From Thinopyrum elongatum (Eukaryota > Streptophyta > Magnoliopsida > Poales > Poaceae), in NCBI GenBank assembly GCA_011799875.1, contig CM022302.1:186364942-186428941 (forward strand): a stretch of DNA of 64,000 nt. The letters run 5' to 3'. This document shows, piece after piece, positions 21,382 to 32,711 of this stretch. Each line of letters starts with the position of its first letter. Within the stretch, counting starts at the first letter, position 1. The notes beneath the pieces are model-generated. The model was not told the DNA's origin, did not search any database, and saw only the letters and a list, made by a program, of their open reading frames with translations. The translations under genes and the position numbers were made by a program.

Positions 21382-22849
21382 TTTATGAGTGACTTTATGT
21401 TCTGTTATCCGAAGAGGTTGGAACTTTTGTGCTTTATGATGCGACTGGTTGGCCTTGTATATAATGTCATGTTTGTTTATTTTGACTCCTGTGTGGTCGT
21501 TTTAAACTGAAAGTTACCAGTCGTCGGCTTCTACCCCCTTGCAGATACTGCAAAGGGTGTTTTCTATTAACACTTTAACCCTTAGCCGGCGTCTCGAGGC
21601 CTGGAGGCGGTAGTGTGTAAGGAAAACAAGGTATTCGGACTATGCGGCTTTACTGCTTTGACTTAGCCATAGGAGCCTGACTGCGAGATCTAGTGACTAG
21701 CCCCCAATGTATGTGATATTCGGGTATGCCGAGGTTGATGCCGTTATCACTTGGTTTCTGTGACAGCAAACCCTTCGTGTGACACGGAGTAACCTCCATC
21801 GATTTTTAGTTTGACACTTGTCATTGGATCACCAACCAGTTCTCGCTTATTATGACGGTCAGTTTTCGGCTTTCTCCAATGAGGTACTTAACCGGGCGAG
21901 CTAGAAGTACAATCGAGTGGTTCTCCCTTTACCCTCCTAGCCAAACAATGCGGAACGTAAGAGGGCAAACATAGGAGCCGGGCAGCCCAACTATTGACCC
22001 AAGACATAATTCAGAACTGATTCATATAATGCAATATCCAAGACGCCGAACGCATGAACTGAAAATAGTGCCAGGATGATGCTTGGGGTACAACTTATAG
22101 TCGAGCCCCCGGTCTATAGCCGATCGCATAAAAAAAGCGCGTATCAAACTAGTTTACTTTGGCATAAAAAGCGGAAAGGAGAATGCGACACAAACGACTA
22201 CAGTATGACCGTAGAAATGGTCCTTATTTCCTTTGAATTCGTGACGTCCAACCGTACAATCCGAACTGCCGAAGCAACTATAATAGATACTTTGAAAATA
22301 AATTTATCAGAGGAAAGGTTTACACAGGTCCTCCATGAGTGGTTTGACGTCCCTACTGTGCCCTGTTACACGTCTGCGCCTTTGCTCTTTGTGAAGTTCC
22401 CATAGGTGGAGGAGGTAGTCGTCGGCGGGCGGGCCCTTGAAAGAAGGTCTTGAGAAGTCGCCGCGGGATATCAGCTTTATGCAGATCAGGCCCTAAATGG
22501 TGCTTGTTGGTGATGTGTAATCCGAGGACATCTTTGGCCTTGGCTTGGTCGATTCGAGCACTAAACCCTTGTACCTTTTGCCCCCACAGCTGCCCATGGA
22601 ATCTTAAGCGTGAAATTGTGCACCCGGGGTACGTATTTTGCGGCTGGGAAGGCCGTGCTGTGGGGCGCGTATCCCTATTTGGGATGGGCTCGAGAAGACT
22701 CCAGGACTGGGACTGTGGCTCGGACTCGTTTGCGTGTGTCCAGCCTCTTTATAGTAGTCCAGGCCTTCGACGCCTCATTGGTGGCCTGGATTTCAGCTGC
22801 CAGAACCGCTGTGTGTTCCTCAGTTCGGAGTGAGCGTTCAGTGTTACCG
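21382..22849. other. Non-coding region between antisense gene and protease
   Basis: Holds the presumed 3' untranslated part of the antisense gene on the plus strand and, on the minus strand, a decayed extension of the protease frame (a 'TERSLRTEEHTAALAAEVQ' block next to 22850). No RT or integrase motif is visible in any frame. Confidence 0.5.
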
Positions 22850-23302
22850 TTAGGCCCCTGGCATCTTTAGCTTCAGACATGCATAGTGAGGGATAGTGTT
22901 AAAGCGAGCGAACGTTGTTCGGCCGAGGAGTGTGTGATAACCGTTGAGGAAAGGAGCGATGTCAAAGATCAAATCTTCGCTTCGGAAGTTGTCGGGCGAG
23001 TCGAAGACTACTTCTAGGGTGACAATTCCTGAGCAGCGTGCCTCGACGCCTGGGATTACTCCTTTAAAGGTAGTGTTGCTGGGTTTAATCCTTGACGGAT
23101 TGATTCCCATCTTCCTCACTGTATCCAAGTAAATTAGATTGTGGCTGCTACCTCCGTCCATAAGGACTCTCGTGAGGTGGTATCCATCTATGATGGGGTC
23201 GAGCACCAGAGCCGTCATTCCTCCATGACAGATACTGGTCGGATGGTCTCTCCGGTCGAAGGTGATCGGGCAAGCCGACCATGGGTTGTATTTCGGGGCC
23301 AC
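22850..23302 (-). pseudogene. Retroviral-type aspartic protease of Fatima-like element 1
   Basis: A 150-codon open stretch on the minus strand. The catalytic motif is MDGGSSHNLIY, a DGG variant typical of Tat-type Gypsy proteases, and the second conserved block is 'YHTLLGRTTFARF' with ILGR-like geometry. It would cut the Gag polyprotein (family knowledge). It is a remnant: the upstream gag frame is broken and no RT follows. Confidence 0.75.
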
Positions 23303-25114
23303 CGGCTAGATGGCGTAGACGTCCCGAAGTGCGCGCTTCCGCTCCTTCTTGGGTATATGCATGGCATAGATCATGTTCACGGTTTTTACCTCTGGAGGGA
23401 ACTGGTTTTGGCCTCCATTGTTCGGCCCGCGAGGATCATCGTCGTCCTTGCTGCGGGGACCCTTGCTCTATTCCTCGGTTGTAAGCTTGTCATCATGTTT
23501 GATTACCCAACAGTTACAGTTGGTGTGGTTGGCGGGCTTGTCTACAGTGCCGTGGATTTGGCAGGACCTGTCCAAAATTTTGTCCAGCGCAGTCGGGCCA
23601 TCCCTATTTCCTTTAGAGGGCTTCTTCCGTGGTCCCGATTTTGAGTTGCTGAACCCAGCATTTACTGCTGCATCATCGGCTTCACTACTGTTGTGTCGGC
23701 GCTTGTTATTCTTGTCGCGCCCAGGTTTCCCATTCCCGTCCCGGACCTCTCAGGTGCCGGGATCATCCAGGTGGTTGCTTCTACGAGCTAACCAACTGTC
23801 TTCACCCGCGCAAAAGCAGGTCATGAGAGAGGTGAGGGCCGACATTGTTCTCGGCTTATCTTGGCCGAGCTGACGAGCGAGCCACTTGCCATGAATGTTG
23901 TGCTTGAATGTGGCTATAGCCTCAGCATCCGGACAATCGATGATCTGGTCTTCTTAGTCAAGAACCGATTCCAAAATTGTCAGGATGACTCCCCGGGCTG
24001 TTGAACAACATGGCTCAAGTCATCAGCATTCGGCGGGCCAACATAGGTGCCTTGAAAGTCAGATCGGAAGGCGTCCTCGAGCTCTTCCCATCTCCCAATG
24101 GAGTTTTCGAGGAGGCTGTTCAACCAGTGCCTTGCCGGGAGTTTAAGCTTTAGTGGCAGATATTTAATGGCGTGGAGGTCATCTCCTCAGGCCATATGAA
24201 TGTGGAGAAGGAAATCTTCAATCCACACAGCTGGGTCAGTTGTCCCATCATAATGTTCTATGTTTACAGGTTTAAAACCTTTGCGGAACTGATGTTGCAT
24301 CACCTCGTCTGTAAAACACATTGGGTGAGCAGCACCTCTGACCCGAGCCACGTCGTGCCGGAGATCAGTTGTCATCCGAGCATGGTGCAGTTCTCGGGCT
24401 CTATCATTCCTGTCGCGCCAGGCTTGGTATCCATCCCGTCCAGCATGAGTGTGTCCTCGAGATCTGTAAATGGATCTTGTATGTGTCATCCTAGCGTTTA
24501 AGTCATGCTGCAGAACATATGGATCCTCTGGCTGTACTGGCTCCTTGCCCGACCGGCAAGGGAGCATAGGTGAGTTTTCGGCCTCTATAGTCGTCCTGTC
24601 CCATCCTCGAGGGGGGCGGTCGGGCTGGTTTGCCTGAGTGCGTCTGGGGGGGGTGTGGGTTCAGGGACCTCGTCGTCGAATTGTGAAGCAAGCGTCGCCG
24701 TGGGTAGCTTTTGTTGTGATCCAGCTACTGATTGTCGAAACCCTCTTCGGCCGCTAAGACCATTGTCCACCTATCATTAAGGGTGTTCTGCTCGGCCTTT
24801 AACAATGGCTGCTTCTTCTTCAGGCTCCGGGCGGTGGCTATGAGCTGCCGCTTGAACCGTTCCTGATCCAGAGGGTCCTTGGGGATGATGAAATCCTCGG
24901 GTCTGAAGCTATCGACTTCTTCGGAATGAGGGAGGTAGTTGCTATCCTCGGAATCACCGAGGTCCTCGAGGTTATCCTCTTGGCCTTCAAGAGCATCACG
25001 GTGTTGTTCAAGGGTGTTGTCGCCGAGCTCCTCCATGTTGTCTGGAGTATCATCACCCTCGGTGCGGTTTGTGCCTGTGTTCAGGTTGTCTTCCCTGCCT
25101 CTTCCACGTCCCTT
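23303..25114 (-). pseudogene. gag: Gag of Fatima-like element 1, multiply broken
   Basis: On the minus strand the frame enters from the CACTA-2 junction at 25114 and reads an acidic N-terminal block, then 'FIIPKDPLDQERFKRQLIATA' and 'WTMVLAAEEG' to a stop at 24725. After a frame change it resumes as 'SQFDDEVPEPTPPP' and then 'MTHTRSIY...FKPVNIEHYDGTTDPAVWIEDF' (24567-24187), the gag core start, followed by a stop and 'LPARHWLNSL', 'GESSRQFW'. Further left, 'CQIHGT.DKPANHTNCNCW' resembles a zinc-binding segment. Several stops and frameshifts are present. The CACTA-2 insertion removed the N-terminus to beyond the insertion. Confidence 0.75.
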
Positions 25115-26670
25115 CACTACAAAAAAATACACTTCCGTGATGATACGTGTTTGTCACAGTAGGTCACATTTTCTGTCATGCATGTACATCCATGACGATT
25201 TTATGACAGAATCAAGATAGTCATACATGTGTTGTCGTAGAAGTGTTCCATGACAATACCAAAATTATCATCACGGAAGTGTCCACTTCCACGATGATAA
25301 ATGGCGTGTCATGGAAGTGCTTTCGTCAAGGGTAACCGACACGTGGAATCCACTGTAACGGGTCACCGTTAAGCTATCAGGTTCCGGTTTGGATCCGATA
25401 ACCCGTTAACACCCCGGACCAATGGGGATTTTACACGTGTAAAATTCTCATTCGCCGGAGGATCCACATGTCAGCTCAGCGTTGGGACAGATGTCATCCA
25501 CTCATTGTACGGGAGGCGCCTATGATACATTGACACGTGCCAAGTCCCAATAGTGGCCCATTTAGGTGAAAGATCCTGGCCCAGTCAAAATTAGCAGGCC
25601 GACCCATATAGGGCCTACTTGTGTCTGGTCCATTTAAGCCCACAACCCATATGAGATGTGCCAATTCGGCCCGTTAACTATTTGACACCATTGCAGCCCA
25701 TCATCAGTTCGAGCCCGTTAATAGCCCGCTATATATTTAGGCTCAATATCGGCCCGATGTAGTTTCGGTCTGATAACAACCCATTCAAGGGATGGGCCAA
25801 TTTTTAGGATGTACGTCTTTCGGCCTTTTAGCGACCCATTTAAGTATTGGGCCAATTTCCAGCCCAGTGTGTCTTTCAGCCTGTTAATGGCCCATAAATG
25901 AGTTGGGCCATTTGCAGTCGGACCTGAGTTTTGGCCTCTTAACGGCCCATGCTCTTCATGGTCCAATACCAGCCCGGTTTCTCTTTCGGCCTGCTAAAGG
26001 CCCACAACACAGTTGGGCCATATACAGTCTGACCTGACTTTCGCCCTCTTAGCGGCCCATGCTCTTCATGGTCCAGTACGAGCCCGCTGTTTCTTTTAGC
26101 TTGCTAAAGGCCCACATTACAGTTGGGCCATATATAGCCCAACCTTACTATCAGCCTGTTAACGGGCCGTGAAATCGAATGGGTCCACGTATTGCCCACT
26201 TCGATGTTGGCCTGTTAATGACACGGGAGGTAACTGGGCCAAGCATTAACAGTTGGCTCGCTTCAATTATAGCAGCCCAGTAGAGCTTTCGGCCTGGTTA
26301 CCGCCCATCAACTTAATGGGCCCGCTAAAGTTCGAACATGTCTATAGGCCCAATTAGGTAAAGTCGATTTCGGCCCAGCTATAATTTGAGCCCATTACGA
26401 TGAGAAATTATGGACAGGACCAAAACTGATCAATCAAAGGCCTATGAGAATTTTGGCCCCTGCGAGCCCATTAGGGAAGCCCATTAAGGGCAGTCGGCCG
26501 CTATCCTTCATATAGGACCCATGACTGTTCGTGCTAGCTATTAATTTCACTGCTTTTTTGGCTTCCTAGCGACCAGTTAGCTGGAATGCGAGGCGCGCTA
26601 AGAAAATGTATGACATACAAGGAAAAACATAGCACATCCAGCATATATTACAGGAAATTACATCCACTGG
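25115..26670. mobile_element. CACTA transposon 2, left terminal part
   Basis: Starts with CACTACAAAAAAATACACTT at 25115, the CACTA terminal inverted repeat. The adjacent ctt (25112-25114) is the candidate 3-bp target duplication. A dense array of short GGCCCAT/GGGCCA motifs follows (25550-26480), as expected of subterminal transposase-binding repeats. The Tat-type element interrupts it at 26670/26671 and it resumes at 43541. The other terminus is not in the window. Confidence 0.85.
25130..25281. repeat. Subterminal inverted repeat of CACTA-2
   Basis: CACTTCCGTGATGAT (25130-25144) and its exact reverse complement ATCATCACGGAAGTG (25267-25281) form a 15-bp stem. A third partial copy starts at 25285 (CACTTCCACGATGATA). 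Confidence 0.85.
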
Positions 26671-27585
26671 TGTCGTGGGAAACCACGGCCACCTATGGGA
26701 CCATCAGCCCCTTGTGGTTCGGCAGGGGGGATGAGCACATTGCACAAAGAGCGGAGAATGTAGAACAGGATGGCAGAGATCACACGGGCAGTTTTACCCA
26801 GGTTCAGGCCGCCGCGAGGCGTAAAACCCTACTTCTGCTTCGGTGGATTGATGGTGGGTTATGGTGGAAACACATCACTCTTGCCTGGCAGGGTTGCCTC
26901 GGGGCGAGAGTAGCTACGCGTGTATGAGTGTACAAGGGTCCGAATCCTTTCTATGGTTGCCATGGCCCTCCTTTTATAGATCAAGGGGTCACCACAATGG
27001 CAAATCAGTCATTGCATACTGATTAGATAGCGAACAGTGCTATCATACCTAACTCTGCAGACAGAGTAGAGCGCATTAAATGCGCCACTTAGTGTCACAT
27101 CGTGGCATGCCCGGCAAGCCTTGCCAGGCTCCTTGGCCACCTTCTCGTCTGTCTACTTGACACGTCTCTAAACGGGTGTCATTTGGAGGTGATTTCCATA
27201 GGAAGTGGCTACCACATGCCAAATAACAGCCACTTAGTCACTTGGGGGCTTGACACCGCACCGATCGAAGACTTGCGTCGCTGTGAGGTGGAGCGGTGGA
27301 GCCTTGGCGCGGTAGTTTGCCTTTGTCGCACCCGGCAGGCCTGCCGGGACAGTCTTGAGGCTTGTCTTCGGGGCCACCTCGACCTTGCCAGGCTCGCCTG
27401 CCCAGCAAGGGAGGCTTTCCCTTAGTGGTGTCTTGCTCATTTAGATTGTCTTGGTCTTCTTGATCTGCCCTTTGATTCCTCAAAGACTTATCTCTTCAAC
27501 TTGATCTCGCTTTGGATGTTGCAACCTTGCTCTTTTAGGCCTATGCACGGTCTGGGCAACAGACCTAGGGTTTGTTGCACCGACA
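26671..27585 (-). repeat. 3' LTR of the Tat-type element
   Basis: 915 bp, TG...CA. Read on the minus strand it starts TGTCGGTGCAACAAACCC. A TATA box on the minus strand (TATAAAA) is at 26972-26978. Confidence 0.9.
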
Positions 27586-29781
27586 GGAGCCCCCGGGCCT
27601 AGCCCGAACGCGCTGCCGGCCGTCATCAGGGTAGGCCCTATCCAGTGCATAGGCAAGAGGGTAGCAGTTGCTTGTCCTTTGATATCTTCTTTGCTTCTTC
27701 ATTAACCTGAGCCCAGGTCAGTTTTCGGTTCTCCTGCGTGTCGCGTAATGCCAATTGTGATGGAGCCATCCTTGTAATGGCCCGTGAATGACTTTAACGC
27801 ACGGGTGAGTAACTGCCAATTCACTCTTCCCACCACGCCCTTATCCTTTGGCCACGTATGCTGCATGCATTGAGTGGGGTAGGTAACGGAGGTGCGTGGT
27901 GCCGGAAAGCGTCAAGGCAGGGGGCGGCCTTCTTGGATTGGTGGAGATGGATGATGGTTACCCGTCGAGGGATCAGCTCCCAGCCCCCAGCCCGCCTATA
28001 TAAAAGGGGGGCGAGGGGAAGCGGAAGTGCCCATCCACGCACCTTTTCTCCTCATTTCCTTCTTTCTTCTTGCAATGTTGAGAGGGAGAGACCGGGGCCA
28101 GGCCCCGGGCTCGATCTTGGGGTTGATGACGTCGAAAGCTTTGTGTAGGTGCCTGGGCAGTGAGTCTGGTCCGGGGCCGAAAGGGGTGTGGCGGTCGAGC
28201 CACTCACAGCGCAGGAGATGCCAAGCTTTTCCACTATGAGGGCGTGCTTGTCTCCTCTGCTCGGGTCGGCCGTCTGGCGGGGAGCGCTGGGCCTTGCCGT
28301 GAACTGCTACGGCTTCCTGCCCTAACGCCGGAGCCCCCAGGGCTTTCGGCATCTATCTAGGGTGCAGCGCTCGGGTCCTTCGGTAATCCCAGCACTGCCC
28401 CCTTTGGTGAAGTCAGGGCGAATTTTGAAGACGACAGCATCTTCCTGCCCTCCAAGGTGGGGAGCAATGCTCCTTGCGCGTCTCGGACACCGTCGTCGCC
28501 CACAACTTCTCTGGGGGAGGCGACAACTCGAGGGGCCGGCGTCCTCCTGGAGTGGTGGTGATGAAGAAAGAACGAGGGAAGACGGAGAAGGCGGGTGGCA
28601 GGGCGTCAGGTTGGAGTACGATGGCACCGATGCCTTCGTCTCGTATTGCCGACCTACTGCCTCATCTTTCCGCTCTTCCCTTCCCTCCCCGACACCATCA
28701 TCACCGGCCTCCTGGCTGCCAGGGAGGGGGTTGCTCTCTTGGTGCCTTCGCCTCCTCCAGCAGTCTTCCAGCTGGGCTCTGACAGTTTTTTCCGTCGGCG
28801 CTCGCGCTGGGGCTTCTAACTGGTCCTGGGGGTGGTGACCAGGGCACCGCCGAGCTGCTCCTTCTGCCCCTCTCCTTCGCAGCCTCGCCACTCTCGATCT
28901 TGTCAGGCTGCGCCCGACAGGTCCTGACGGGGTTGGGTTGGGCATCTGCTCAGGCACTCCTTTTTCCCTCTTCCTCTTCCACCGCAGTGCCTAGGAGGAG
29001 AGGGACAAGGAAGGGATTACGGGGCACTTATCTTTTTTCAATCTAAAATATGTAGGCATTTGCCAAACTTTAGTCTAAATTATGTAATCTTCTTTATCCA
29101 TGTTTGTGTTTTGTAAGATTTGTACTTGTTAATCAGCATATTAATGAAAAAGATAAGCCTTGCCGGGTACTTATGCATGTAACATATCCATGCAGAGCTG
29201 AAATGCCTCTATACATTAAAGTAAACAAGTTTTCCCCGGCAGGCTATCCTGCCAGTACCCTCAGTTCATTGCCGCGGGGCCAGGCCTATCGGGCACAAAC
29301 CACAGGGAGGGACCAGCCCCCCGCCAGATATTTTCCGCCAAAGGCCACTACAACCATCCTAACCGAAGCAACATTCGAGTCAAGGGATGGGAGCACCTAG
29401 GTTTCAAAGGTGGCGAGGTTTTCATATGCACAAGTTTATCTTTACAGAACACGTATGGATAAGAGATAAAACTTATCTGTTTGGCTCGCCGGGGATCGCG
29501 ACGTAGGCTTGTCTTCTCTTCTCTTCTTCAGGACCAAGTCCATGGTAAGAGCCCTGCAACCTAGTGCAGATGAAAATGATGCCATGTGCGATCTGATCTA
29601 CATGATCATGTTATGCTCATGATATGCTTATGCATGCATGCAAGTTTTGGGGGGGCCCCAGCGCTTCATTTATTTTTCTGTTGCTCAGGGTCTGCGCCTG
29701 GCTTTGTACAAGGGGTTACATGCAGCATCGGCAAGGCCAGTACAAAAGGGTGGCTGCCGGGCAGGGACCGATAGCCGCGCC
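27586..29781 (+). other. 3' tail of the Tat-type element, probable antisense unit
   Basis: Lies between the pol stop and the 3' LTR. On the plus strand it has a TATA box (27997-28005), GC-rich sequence from 28080 to 28990 and AT-rich sequence from 29030 that could be a 3' end. This is the same plan as the antisense gene of the Fatima-like elements. Frames on both strands between 28320 and 28960 are open mostly because of composition. I recognise no protein. Confidence 0.4.
27997..28005 (+). promoter_or_regulatory. Antisense TATA box in the Tat-type element
   Basis: TATATAAAA on the strand opposite to gag-pol, about 410 bp inside the LTR edge. The Fatima-like element 2 has TATAAA about 440 bp inside its LTR edge, also antisense. 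Confidence 0.5.
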
Positions 29782-31031
29782 TTACGGATAGAACTTACGG
29801 AGATGCTCAATGTTCCATGAGTTTTGCAATTGAATGCCATCTCCAGTCTCCAGATGGACTGCGCCAGGTCTGGTGACTCGTACTACCCGGTAAGGGCCTT
29901 CCCACTTCGGCGTCAACTTGTTTGTACCCTTGGCGGACTGAACACGCCTAAGGACAAGGTCGCCTTCCTCAAAACTCCTGGCATGAACCCTGTGGCTGTG
30001 ATAGCGACGCAGGGTTGCTAGTAGCGTGCAGCATGCGTAGCAGCCCGGAGACGGTTCTCCTCGAGTAGCACAGCGTCGTCACACCGGTGCTGTTCTTGCG
30101 CCACTTCATCGTAGGCAAGCACTCGAGGTGACCCGTAAATGAGTTCCGTGGCGATAACTGCTTCTGCCCCATAGACTAGGGAGAAGGGAGTCTACCCGGT
30201 AGCTCGATTTGGTGTCGTTTTGAGGGGCCAAAGAACCACCGACAGCTCATCGATCCATCGCCCGCCACACTTCAGCAGCTTATCGAATGTTCTTGTCTTG
30301 AGTCCTCTCAACACTTCAGCGTTCGCCCTCTCAGCTTGCCCGTTGCTCCTTGGATGAGTGACAGAGGCGAATGAGATTTTGCTTCCGAGGGCATGAAAGT
30401 ATTGCATGAAGGCGTGGCTCGTGAATTAGGTGCCATTGTGGGTGATGATTCGGGCAGGGACCCCGAAGCGGCACACCAATCCTTTCAAGAACTTGATAGC
30501 TGACTGAGCAGTCACCTTTCTCACGGGCTCTACTTCCGGCCACTTTGTAAACTTGTCGATTGCAATGAACAAGAATTCAAAGCCCCCGGTAGCACGGGAG
30601 AAGGGGCCCAAGGTGTCGAGCCCCCAGACCGAAAACGGCCATGACAAAGGGATTGTCCAAAGAGCTTGGGCAGGCAGATGGATATTCTTGGAATGGAACT
30701 GGTAGGCTTCACATTTGGTGACCAACTCAACTGCATCTTGGAGGGCCGTGGGCCGGTAAAATCCTTGTCGGAAGGCTTTTCCAACCAGAGCCCTTGATCC
30801 AAGGTGTGAGCCGCACATACCCTTGTGTATTTCCGCCAACAGTTCCTTTCCTTCCTCCCGGCAAATGCACTTCAATTTCACACCGTTGGGCCTTCTTTTG
30901 TATAGCGTGTCGTCAATGAACTGATACATACTGGCCCTTCGGTCTACTCCTTCAGCTTCTTCTTGCTCCTCAGGAAGTTCTCCAGTTTGGAGGAAATGGA
31001 CTATGGGCCGCGCACAAGTTGGAGCCTGGGG
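29782..31031 (-). pseudogene. Integrase and C-terminus of Pol, Tat-type element
   Basis: Minus strand. The frame begins at the Athila-2 junction and reads a zinc region with the second Cys of CEAC changed to Tyr (codon at 30702-30704), then catalytic GLDTLGPF. The second Asp is changed to His (ITHNGT, codon at 30438-30440), followed by a TAG (30426-30428). Then comes NGQAERAN with the catalytic Glu, a TAG at 30192-30194, a frameshift near 29960, and the 'KGTNKLTPKWEGPYRVVRVT' tail, ending at TAA 29782-29784. Integrase would insert the cDNA. Two active or structural residues are lost, so this one could not. Confidence 0.85.
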
Positions 31032-31036
31032 CTCGG

Positions 31037-32101
31037 TGATGTCTACTACGCAACCTTCTTCTTGTAGACGTTGTTGGGCCTCCAAGTACAGAGTTTTGTA
31101 GGACAGTAGCAAATTTCCCTCAAGTGGATGACCTAAGGTTTATCAATCCGTGGGAGGCGTAGGATGAAGATGGTCTCTCTCAAACAACCCTGCAACCAAA
31201 TAACAAAGAGTCTCTTGTGTCCCCAACACACCCAATACAATGGTAAATTGTATAGGTGCACTAGTTCGGGGAAGAGATGGTGATACAAGTGTAATATGGA
31301 TGGTAGATATAGGTTTTTATAATCTGAAAATATAAAAAACAGCAAGGTAACTAGTAACAAAAGTGAGCAAAAACGGTATTGCAATGCTTGAAAACAAGGC
31401 CTAGGGTTCATACTTTCACTAGTGCAAGTTCTCTCAACAATGATAACATAATTAGATCATATGGCAATCCCTCAACGTGCGATGAAAGTCACTCCAAAGT
31501 TCCTATCGTGGAGAACATAAGATGAAATTGCTTGTAGGGTACGAAACCACCTCAAAGTTATTCTTTCTGATCAATCCATTGATCTATTCCTATAAGTGTC
31601 ACAAACAGCCCTAGAGTTCGTAGTAAAATAACACCATATGACACACATCAATCAACCCTAATGTCACCTAGATACTCCAATGTCACCACAAGTATCCGTG
31701 GGTCCATTACACGATATGCATCAAACAACTTTAGATTCATAATATTCAATCCAACACAAAGAACCTCAAAGAGTGCCCCAAGATTCCTACCGGAGAAACA
31801 AGGACGAAAACATGCATCAACCCCTATGCATAGATTACCCCAATGTCACCTCGGGAATCCGCGAGTTGAGTGCCAAAACATACATCAAGTGAATCAATAG
31901 AACACCCCATTGTCACCACGGGTATCCCACGCAAGACATACATCAAGTGTTCTCAAATCCATAATAGCATTCAATCCGATAATAGTGAAATCTCAAAGGT
32001 AAAACTCAATTCTTCACAAGAAGGTAGAGGGGGAGAAACACCATATGATCCAACTATAATAGCAAAGCTCGCGGTACATCAAGATCATGCCAAATCAAGA
32101 A

Positions 32102-32136
<35 letters not shown>

Positions 32137-32711
32137 AAACAAATAGCTACTGGTACATACCCTCAGCCCCGAGGGTGAACTACTCCCTCCTCGTCATGGA
32201 GACCGTCGGGATGATGAAGATGGCCACCGGTGATGGTTTTCCCCTCCGGCAGGGTGCCGGAACGGGCTCCCGATTGGTTTTTCGTGGCTACAGAGGCTTG
32301 CGGCGACGGAACTCCCGATCTAGGTTTCTTTCTGGGGGTTGCTGGATTTATAGGAATTTTTGGCGTCGGTTTCACGTCAGGGGGGTCCACGAGTCAGCGA
32401 CAAGGCAGGGCGGCGCGCCCTCCACCCTTGTCGTTGACTCGGGACTCTTCTGGCCCAACTCTTGTGCTTCGGGGGCTTCTTCTAGTCCATAAAAAATCAC
32501 CGTAAATTTTTAGCTCGTTTGGACTCTGTTTGATATTCCTTTCTGCAAAACTCAAAAACAAGGAAAAAAACAGAAACTGGCACTAGGCTCTAGGTTAATA
32601 GGTTAGTCCCAAAAATAATAAAATAGCATATAAATCCATATAAAACATCCAAGATGGATAATATAATAGCATGGAACGATAAAAAATTATAGATACGTTG
32701 GAGACGTATCA
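31037..32711 (-). repeat. 3' LTR of Athila-2
   Basis: Plus-strand edges are TGATGTCTACTACG (31037) and ..GAGACGTATCA (32711). Read on the minus strand it starts TGATACGTCTCCAACG. Confidence 0.92.
32105..32134. repeat. (GA)15 microsatellite in the Athila-2 3' LTR
   Basis: 30 bp of GA, against 14 bp (GA)7 at 37661-37674 in the partner LTR. The 16-bp difference arose after insertion. Confidence 0.95.

Larger units (their letters stand above)
20501..25114 (-). mobile_element. Fatima-like element 1, right fragment
   Basis: Continues 6854 after the Tekay-1 duplication. It contains the last two exons of the antisense gene (plus strand), a non-coding stretch, and on the minus strand protease then gag. 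RT and integrase are absent between protease and the antisense gene, so this is a non-autonomous gag-protease element. At 25114 it is interrupted inside gag by CACTA-2. Confidence 0.7.

Noticed and set aside
23141..23873. Plus-strand frames of 160-170 codons over the Fatima-1 gag-protease
   Set aside because: Antisense shadows of the protease and gag remnants on the minus strand.
28322..28957. 211-codon minus-strand frame in the tail of the Tat-type element
   Set aside because: Pro/Arg/Ser-rich composition, overlapped by plus-strand frames, no recognisable block.
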